A stretch of DNA of 64,000 nt from Dactylorhiza incarnata. Its lineage: Eukaryota; Streptophyta; Magnoliopsida; Asparagales; Orchidaceae. Every line of letters starts with the position of its first letter. Within the stretch, counting starts at the first letter, position 1. Shown here in pieces: positions 57,157 to 64,000 of the stretch. Position numbers and translations under genes: made by a program. The notes beneath the pieces were generated by a model. The model ran no database searches, had not been told where the DNA came from, and saw only the letters and a program-made list of their open reading frames with translations. The stretch lies in assembly GCA_033032865.1 (NCBI GenBank), contig JAWHQI010000004.1, positions 18,644,001 to 18,708,000 on the forward strand, in the 5' to 3' direction.

Positions 57157-58457
57157 TGTTGGACATGTGTGTCACATCCCTTTGTTTGAGAATAACAAAT
57201 CCCATATTGTATTTGATATTGCTTGTCGTGTGTTTATAGTGTGCAAGAACTATAGGTGCAATACTCCACAGGTATAAAGCAGCTTGGAACAATCATTTGA
57301 AAGGAGCAGCGCTACCGCCAGCGCTACCGCTACCGCCAGCGCTATCGCTAGCGCTACCGCTACCGCCAGCACTACCGCCAGCGCTATCGCTACCGCCAAG
57401 CGTTATCTCGAGTTCATGCACGCGACGGTTTTGTAACCGCTACCGTTACCGCTACCGCCAGCGCTATCGCTACCGGCAGGCGCTATCTCCAGTTCGTGCA
57501 CAGCGCCACGCCGCCGACGGTTTCACAACCGCTCCACACGAACGCTACCGCCGGCGCTAGCCACTACCGCAGGCGCTAGCTCCAAGTTCTATAAAATGGT
57601 GGGCTCTCTCTCATTTTGGTTAGAGATTCCAGAGAGGTTGCTTGTGCCACAACTCCAGTGCTGTTATGCTGCCGAAGATGGATCTCCCACGAAAAGCTTA
57701 AGGAGAATTCTGGAGGAGGACTACGTCACGTTACATTCGAAGGACGATCGCTTCTACCTCGCTCATACTACAGCGATCCTTCATTCTCATCTTCAGAAAT
57801 CTCATATAGGGACTTTTACTATTGTTATCTTTATTTTCATTCCATACTTTCTTTGTAACCGTTTAGTTAATTCGCCTTGTGTTGGCGACTAGGTCTGGGT
57901 AGGACTTAGGGGAAAATTCGCCTTGTGTTGGCGACTAGGTCTAGGTGATTAGATCTAGGGGGTGCTCGAGGCCATATCCGGGGAAGGATTGGCTAGAGCG
58001 GTTTGAGGCCTTATCCGGGGAAGGATAGGCTAAAGCCAACCGGTTCGTGGGGATACGAGTCGGTATAGAAAAGGAAAAATTATTTACATATGTACGCCTC
58101 CAATTTCTAGCGATATTGAAATCAATTTTTGTAAACACCTTTTTATATAAATACAATCATGTCTCTATTTGTGTTTACTTGATTTCTCTCCTTTGGCGTT
58201 ATCTTTAATATATTGGTTACAAAGCTTTAAATTCAAATCACTTTAACTAAATTGTTTATTTTCAATCTCTTAATCATAAAACAATTTAGTACCTATTTCT
58301 AAAGATGAAAATTAGGATATTCTCACAAATTAGCTAAATTGTTATTTTGCCTTTCTCATATTATAAAACAATTTAGTAATTTCCATAGAATTATAAAAAG
58401 ATTTTTTATTCCCTTATTCACCCCCCCCCCCCTCTAAGGGCGCCGTAAGATCCAACA
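57157..58457 (+). repeat. 3' LTR of element C+
   Basis: 1301 bp, collinear with 49983-51276. Differs by scattered substitutions and a longer C tract (58422-58431). Confidence 0.93.
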
Positions 58458-59228
58458 GAGACATCCTTCACTCACTAGGGATCCTTGTTTCACATGATCT
58501 CAACATTGCTCAATGCTCACAGGCAGAAAATTGAAACATTCATCTTGCAAATAGTTGATGGCCTAAGGAATGAAATGAAGGCTGAGCTGAAGACTGTGAA
58601 GAAGGAGATCCTTCATTTGAACACTCAATATGCTCACTTCTATCACCTAGCAGATCCATCCATGGAGCTTGTTGGTGAAGAGATCAACAAAGTTGTCCAT
58701 CAAATGAATCAGCTCATGTAGAACCAAACAACCTTCATAGACAATGTGGAGCGTGCCTTTGGGTATATAGAAACAACTATTCATGATGACAGAGATTGTG
58801 TTATGAATAGAGTGCATGTGAATGCTCAGACCTTGGATGCTCATCTGCTGGAAGTTCGAAACAACTTGGATGCCACTGAGCAACAAATTCATGAAAGGCT
58901 TGTTTCGATGCAAGAAACCCTGGATGATCGTCTCATTGAAGAAGACCTAAAGAGGGAGAAGGCAATCATAAATGCAGGCTCACATCAAGCTATGTGGACT
59001 ACAAGTCAAGTCAAGCAAGACTTGCAGAAACCTCCCTCTGGCTATGAATTAGCTGAACCATCTGTAAGCACAAATTCATAGGTGTATGGTTCTGAATTTG
59101 GAGAGTCATCAATATCAAAGAAAAGGAAGAAACTTCAGAGAAGGAAGTACATGCAGAAAAGGCTGAGAGAAGTTGAGCAGGATCCACAACAGAGGTTGAA
59201 AGCTAATGTCAAAGAATGTTTTGTCTAG
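58458..59228 (+). pseudogene. env-like third ORF of D, last part
   Basis: Continues 48728-49982 after the C+ insertion. One frame runs from about 58485 to TAG 59226-59228, with stops at 58719-58721 and 59079-59081. Mostly helical, coiled-coil-like sequence (LRNEMKAELKTVKKEILHL; LLEVRNNLDATEQQIHERL), then a basic KKRKKLQRRKYMQKR tail. Sirevirus third ORFs commonly end in coiled coils, which fits. Non-functional. Confidence 0.75.
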
Positions 59229-59375
59229 GAATGAATGGGCTAATGATTGAAAATTTTTGTTTAAAAACATTCACTCTATTTGTGTAATGTTTGGTAGTTG
59301 AATCAATTTGAATTTCCTGAATTTTAATTCTTTCTATGTGTGGCTTTTATCATTGAGGTGAGTTAGAACTTCTTT

Positions 59376-59389
59376 AAATAGGGGGAGAT
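59376..59389 (+). other. Polypurine tract of D
   Basis: AAATAGGGGGAGAT directly before the LTR. Confidence 0.9.
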
Positions 59390-59559
59390 TGTTGGGAACA
59401 GTGCCTAACAATATTCCTGATTTGAAGAAGTTCTCAGGTCAATGATAAAAGCATTATGTATTTGATGGTATGCTTATTTTATGATTGCAAAGATTAAATC
59501 ATATGTCTAGTACTTCTCCAATATCACTAAGTCCAAAATCGTCATGAAGTACTGGACAT

Positions 59560-60085
59560 GTCGTCGAATAAGCACGTATAAATCGTCGAGATTATACTCA
59601 GAGATAAGCATAAGGTTCTTGCAGTTATTGTCGAGATAATATGGACATTCTAACGATTTCGTTATGACATCAAAGTATACATGATGATATCATAGTAATA
59701 ATAAGAAGAATCGATTAAAGTCCAATATCATCGTGTCAACCAGAATCACACGATGATATCATTGTAATGTCTAAGAAGAGTTAAGTTAAAGTATTCAGCA
59801 ATGTCGACGACGTCATCGTAAAAGAAGCCTTATCGTCGATAATACAGAATGGTTTCAACGACATTGTCGAGAAGACCGCAAGTTGACAACAAGATTATGA
59901 TGACACCTTTAAGATGACTTTATTTCATCGTAAGTACAAGTGCGGCTGAGATATCTTGTATCGTTAAGATATCCTTCTCCAAAGAAGATCAAAGATGACA
60001 TGAAGATTTGTCCAAGTGCAAGAGAAATCAATGTAACTGCAAGTTCTGTCATCAAGACGTTGCAAATATCGTCGAGACAGATCAA
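59560..60085. promoter_or_regulatory. TCGTCGA motif array in D LTR
   Basis: TGTCGTCGAATAA, ATCGTCGAGA, TTGTCGAGATA, TGTCGACGACG, ATCGTCGATA, TTGTCGAGAA and ATCGTCGAGA, spaced over 520 bp. Confidence 0.55.
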
Positions 60086-60474
60086 GACATTTCAAATCGA
60101 GTTGTCTGCATTTAATACCACCTTGTGATGGTCCAATCATCGCGTGAGATTAAGGAATGGTCCAATTAACGCAGAAAATACGCATCAGTCAACAGAATAG
60201 TAACAAGGCTGCATAAAGAAGGAACAAGAACCAGAGAACAAACGGTCTTCATCAAGTGTTCTCCAAGTTTCAATCCAGCAACATCTGCAGATAAGAAGTG
60301 TTCCAGATTGAATAATGGACTGAGGAGAAATTTGTGCTGACAAAGATATCATCAAAAGCATTCTCTTCAAGTCCAAGAAGTCAATCTTCATCCGGCTAGA
60401 AAAGTCTTTTTCTCATTCTTTCTTTTTAGAGCTTTTATAAGCCTGAGTTTGTAAGATCTGTTTCAAATTTGAGC

Positions 60475-60636
60475 TGTAGGGCTTGAGGGCCTGAGTATTG
60501 TAGGGCTTGATGTCCTGAGTTGTAGGGCTTGATGGCTTGAGTATTTTAGGGCTTGAGGGCTGAGTTGTAGGGCTTAAGGTCCTGAGTTGTAGGGCTTGAG
60601 GGCCTGAGTTTGTAGGGCTTGATGTCCTAAGTTTTT
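60475..60636 (+). repeat. Minisatellite in D LTR
   Basis: Seven degenerate ~23-bp units of TGTAGGGCTTGAGGTCCTGAG type. Confidence 0.85.
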
Positions 60637-60859
60637 GGAGGAGTTTGCCGACCCTAGAACACTACTAGAAAGGTTCAGAGGGACAGTGGACTATTCAAGA
60701 CACCCTGTCTTGAAGAACCACTATACATCTGGTGTTCTTGTGTGCTTTTCTCCTGTGTTTTGTTGTTGTGCTGTGTTAGATTAACTTAGTTCTTGTTCAT
60801 AAATTTAAAAACAACCATATCACGTAACCCCCCTCTAGGTGATAGTTCCATAACTAACA

Positions 60860-61327
60860 TTCACCATGTCATTTAAATTGATTTACCAGATTATCATATA
60901 TTTATAATTTAATTTGGCCATAAATTAATATTTGATAATATATAACATCATCAAGTTTCCACATGAAGTACTGAATTATGATGTCCAAATGTTCCAAGAA
61001 ATTTACCAGATGTTTATTATGACATAAAAATAGGCCTTATAAAGAATCAAAACTTTCCAGTATTATATGACCATTAATATCCCATAAATACATTTATGTG
61101 TAAATTGTAATATTGAACATGAACTATATTATTTATTTATCCAAAAATTCCTAATAATTTTCTAGAGATATATATTACTATTGTTGAAACCAGAACTTGG
61201 TCTCTTATGGAGATCGGGCTTCCAAAGATGGAGGGCAGCTAGCACTTACTGATTTCTCGGAGGAACAGACCAAAGACTTGGAACTAGACACAGACCTTTA
61301 GTCACAAAGGGGAGGTCCCACCACACA
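60860..61327. other. Spacer between D and E
   Basis: AT-rich to about 61190, then GC-richer sequence up to the E LTR with a purine run (ACAAAGGGGAGG near 61303-61315). No gene seen. Confidence 0.6.
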
Positions 61328-63519
61328 TGTAACACCCCAAAGATCGTGGTTCAGCGAGGTAGGCGGAATGGTAGTGTTGCGCTCGGGATAGGCTCAAGAT
61401 TCCAGATCAGGTCAATGCGCACGACCATTGTCCTCTTCGCGCACGACCAGTGATCGTGCGCCAATGATCGTGCGTAACCCGCAAAGAATCGGAGTTCTGT
61501 CTCGGCTTATGCGCACGACCATTGTCCTCTTCGCGCACGACCAGTGATCGTGCGCCAGCGACCGTGCGTTAATTCAGAAGAAAATCGAGTTCTGTCTCGT
61601 ACAATGCGCACGACCATTTCCCTCTTCGCGCGCGACCACTGACCGTGCGCCTGTGATCGTGCGCCCTGTTTATTCTGTTCCGCGATTTTGAGCGGAGAAG
61701 AAGATCGGACCGTCCAAATCTTTTGGAAATTGATCCAACGGCTAGGTTTAGTTGCGGGAGACTATTAGGGCTGATGAGAGGGGGTTAAACCTCATATTCT
61801 CTAAGCCATTCTCTCTCCAAACCCTAGAGAAAGAAGGAGGAGCCAAGGAAGAAGTAGGGAGATTCCGCCATTGACGGAGCTCCGGAGCTCCATTTCGCGA
61901 GCCGTTTCCAGATCTGGAGAGTGCAGCCCGGTGCGGTCGTTTCCCTCCGTCTAGAATCTCGGATCCATGGCGAAAAAGAATGCTCCTAGGGTAACGATTT
62001 CTTCTCCCGTTGTTTGGACTTGTCTTTTGTCCTCTCCTTCATTTCTCTATGCTTGCATGAGGAATCCCTTTCACCAAATGGGTGAAGTGTAGGATTTCCT
62101 CAAGTTCTTCGGAACTCCGGGTCGATTGTGTCCGTCCCCGGCATATTGCATGTAGAAAATCCGGTAGTCGTGCGGATTTAGGCATTGTGTGTGAAGCCTA
62201 TTCGTGGCCGCGAGCCCGAATCGGTGATGCTTGATTTGCGACGTTGCATTTAGGTTAAGCCTAGAATGCGTGCCGGAGAATGACTCTGTGATATATGCGA
62301 TAGTATTGCAGGATTTAAGCGTAGGCATCTTGTGAAGATCCTAACGGAAGCCCCATGCTTTGCGAGTGGTTGAATGCAAACCTTCACCACTAGAATTGTT
62401 GAGGAGTGTTCTTGTACCTCCTTTTGGTTACGTGTAAAGCCCTAACGATCCATCATGCCCTCCGGCCGAAAGGCGGAGTCGGGTCTTGAGTCGTTACAAA
62501 GTAAACTTTTAAGGCTTGGGTGTTGTAACTTATGTTTTGTGTAGCACTAGCGAGTGCTAAACCCTTACGGGCCGAGGTGATGTCATACCCGCATCGTGTG
62601 TTCAATCGATGACAAGAGCACGGGAATTGGCTGAACTGAACCCGTTTCCAGGCGCGGCGGTAGGGGGATTTATCTCTTGTAAACCCGAACGACCTTGGGA
62701 GAGGTTGGGAAGGGCGTCTTGCCTAGACCGACCAAAAGCTCTTTTCTATCTAGAGTTTCCGGACTCATGATGGTTTTGGTGCTCGGGAAGAAGTACCTTT
62801 GGTGCATGCCTTGTGAGCATGGAGCGTGCGGTTGTGTGTACCCACGTTTGTGATGAATTGATGTTGTTAGCCTCATGCGGTTGTTTAGGCGGTTGTGGGG
62901 AACCTTCGGGTGAACCCAACCAACATCATGTGCATACCTAGGTTCCCTTCTTTTGATGCTCAACCTAGAAGATTGTTTGTGCTTGAAACCTCACCTTGTG
63001 TAGTTGCACTTTCTTTATTTTAGTACTGGTGCTAGTATGGCTTGCTTGCAGGGTAGAAACTCCGCCACCCCGGGAAAGGGGTGGGGTCGTTATAATTTGG
63101 TCAGCTGTGCTGACCGTTACTCTGTTTGCCACCGCTGGGTGGAATGTTCTTATGCAGGTGCAGGTGAGCCTAGTGGGAAATAGCGGGCGGTGGCCCTATT
63201 GCTGAGTTGGCCCTTGAAGGCCAGCCTCCCTTTTCTGCTTTCTCATGTATCGCCGGCCTGCGTGCCGAAGTATGTTCTGAGTTTTGTACATTGGTGAATG
63301 TAAGGCCTTAATGCCGTAACTCTTATTCAGGATACATTCCTATGATAGTGGACAGTTATTTTTGAATGGTTTAATTAATGCTTCCGCTTACGTTTTGTAC
63401 TCTCGTTTAGTTGTTACTTTTCTGGTTATCACCTTTTAACTCCTAGCTAGTGTGGTTTGTATGGCGTGGGGTCCAGGCCGGACATGCTGTTATACCTTTC
63501 GTACTGGCAGGGTGTTACA
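61328..63519 (+). repeat. 5' LTR of element E (Ty3/gypsy-like)
   Basis: 2192 bp, starting TGTAACACC and ending GGTGTTACA, a terminal inverted repeat. Contains a CpG-rich ~94-bp tandem repeat and, well inside, an ATG with strong context and a 5' splice site. Followed by a PBS-like site and gag, so it is a 5' LTR. Tekay/Del-like features (long LTR, TGTAACACC end, ATTTGGTATC after it) suggest a chromovirus, but pol is outside the window. Confidence 0.8.
61417..61672. repeat. CpG-rich ~94-bp tandem repeats in E LTR
   Basis: Three units start at 61417, 61511 and 61606 with GCGCACGACCATT. Each has inverted motifs CGCACGACCA and TGATCGTGCG. Confidence 0.85.
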
Positions 63520-64000
63520 ATTTGGTATCGGACTTAAGACGTCGATCCGTAGTTTAACGAATTCGGGACGAATTCCTTTTAAGGGGTGGTGTGCACGGGA
63601 TGTGCATTCACCTAAAACGACAAAAACTAATAAGAATGTCCACTTAGGAATGGAAAAACATACTTGTTTGCGGAACCTGAGCGTTCCATGATTGTTGTTT
63701 GCTATGTTTTCAGTCACTAAATTATGTCTTACACGATTATAGGTGACTAGGAGTGCTGCGGGGCGGTCTCGACCCCGTAACACCGCTGAAAGTAGTGGGT
63801 CGTCCGAGGTGCCAACGACCACTCCTTCGGCTGAGATGATCAAGTTAGTCGCTGAAGCGGTCTTCGCGATGATCAACACTCGGTCTGGGCAGCTTGCACA
63901 GCCTACTACTCCGACTCTGGATGTGGCCCCTGTAACTGTTGCTGTAGTGGAACCTGCGGTAGAACTGAGGGTGGAACGTCGAGTTGCGCAGGTAGTAGTG
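61967..64000 (+). CDS. gag: Gag of element E, split by an intron; runs off the window
   Basis: Proposed two exons. Exon 1, 61967-61990, inside the LTR: ATG in CCATGGCG context plus seven codons (MAKKNAPR), ending at AGG before GTAACG. Exon 2, 63743-64000 and beyond: opens with VTRSAAGRSRPRN, then a Ser/Thr/Pro-rich stretch, a helix with MIKLVAEAVFAMINTR, and a Pro/Val-rich part still open at the window end. TAG directly precedes exon 2 in its frame, so unspliced RNA cannot read in from upstream; the next Met is at 63835. The join keeps codon phase and gives the basic N-terminus expected for a gypsy Gag. It could instead be that this copy simply lost its ATG. Confidence 0.55.
61991..63742 (+). 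other. Candidate 1.75-kb intron of E spanning LTR end and PBS
   Basis: Donor AGG/GTAACG at 61991; acceptor CACGATTATAG/GTG at 63742 with CACTAAAT about 30 bases before it as a branch-point candidate. It contains the LTR's 3' 1.5 kb and the primer-binding site. No gene seen inside on either strand. Confidence 0.5.
63523..63534 (+). other. Primer-binding-site-like sequence of E
   Basis: TGGTATCGGACT, three bases after the LTR; matches the initiator-Met complement at 9 of 12 positions. Confidence 0.6.

Larger units (their letters stand above)
49983..58457 (+). mobile_element. Element C+: gag-only LTR retrotransposon (TR-GAG type)
   Basis: Complete element: LTRs 49983-51276 and 57157-58457, TSD GAGAC (49978-49982, 58458-58462), initiator-Met PBS and PPT. 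The 5.9-kb internal part encodes only gag; no protease, integrase or RT can be seen on either strand. C- has the same plan, so the loss of pol predates both insertions. It is inserted in D's env-like ORF. Confidence 0.93.
59390..60859 (+). repeat. 3' LTR of element D
   Basis: 1470 bp, TGTTGGGAACAG to ACTAACA. Contains TCGTCGA motifs (59560-60085), a minisatellite (60475-60636), the AACCACTATA block shared with A, and AACCCCCCTCTAGG at the end. The other LTR lies outside the window. Confidence 0.88.

Noticed and set aside
58647..58913. Host gene between elements
   Set aside because: Every open stretch between 47666 and 59228 is explained by D pol or env-like ORF, C gag, or their antisense.
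63490..63879. 129-codon minus-strand ORF across the E LTR end and gag
   Set aside because: It spans the LTR boundary, PBS and gag start, so it cannot be an independent gene; antisense shadow.

Overview
The window is plant nuclear DNA made almost entirely of LTR retrotransposons inserted into one another. I recognise no host cellular gene, rRNA gene, canonical tRNA gene or CRISPR array. The element mix is Ty1/copia Sirevirus-type elements (initiator-Met primer sites, AAATAGGGGGAGAT polypurine tracts, a third env-like ORF), one Ty3/gypsy Athila element, and the 5' part of a second gypsy element. This points to an angiosperm heterochromatic region; the species cannot be named from the sequence.

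Layout, from oldest host to youngest guest. Element D (Sirevirus, + strand) starts left of the window. Its pol resumes at 47666, its env-like ORF runs 48728-49982 and 58458-59228, and its 3' LTR is 59390-60859. Element C- (minus strand) is inserted in D pol; its pieces are 1-1305, 7255-8934 and 44940-47665. Element C+ (49983-58457, TSD GAGAC) is inserted in D's env-like ORF. C- is interrupted twice: by element A (1306-7254, TSD ATATG) and by a tandem array of two B elements sharing a middle LTR (8935-44939). The first B copy (B1) is in turn interrupted by the Athila element G (18419-32593, TSD GCCTT). Element E, a separate gypsy element, begins at 61328 and leaves the window inside gag.

Coding state. 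G is nearly intact: gag-protease and RT-RNase H-integrase are separated by one base slip in an A run. B2 has full-length but broken gag, pol and env-like ORFs; B1 is more decayed. A carries gag and the env-like ORF but no pol. C+ and C- carry gag only, followed by about 4 kb of non-coding DNA. A and C are therefore non-autonomous and would need enzymes from relatives such as B or D.

Most interesting signals. (1) In A, B and D the env-like ORF has what looks like its own promoter: a cluster of CpG palindromes in the same family-specific version as in that element's LTR, then a TATA box (decayed in A) 100-114 bp before the ATG. In B, a double stop after pol rules out readthrough. (2) In C the LTR motif also recurs internally, and its version differs in step between the two C copies. 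(3) E appears to encode the first eight Gag residues inside its LTR, joined in frame to the rest of gag by a 1.75-kb intron that contains the primer-binding site. (4) A's env-like ORF contains a 96-bp GT-AG intron bounded by a 7-bp direct repeat, which looks like a recent intron gain. (5) Each Athila LTR carries a tRNA-like Pol III unit with A box, B box and T-run. (6) Athila's 3' non-coding region has tandem hairpins with a compensatory base change. All functional statements are inference from sequence.
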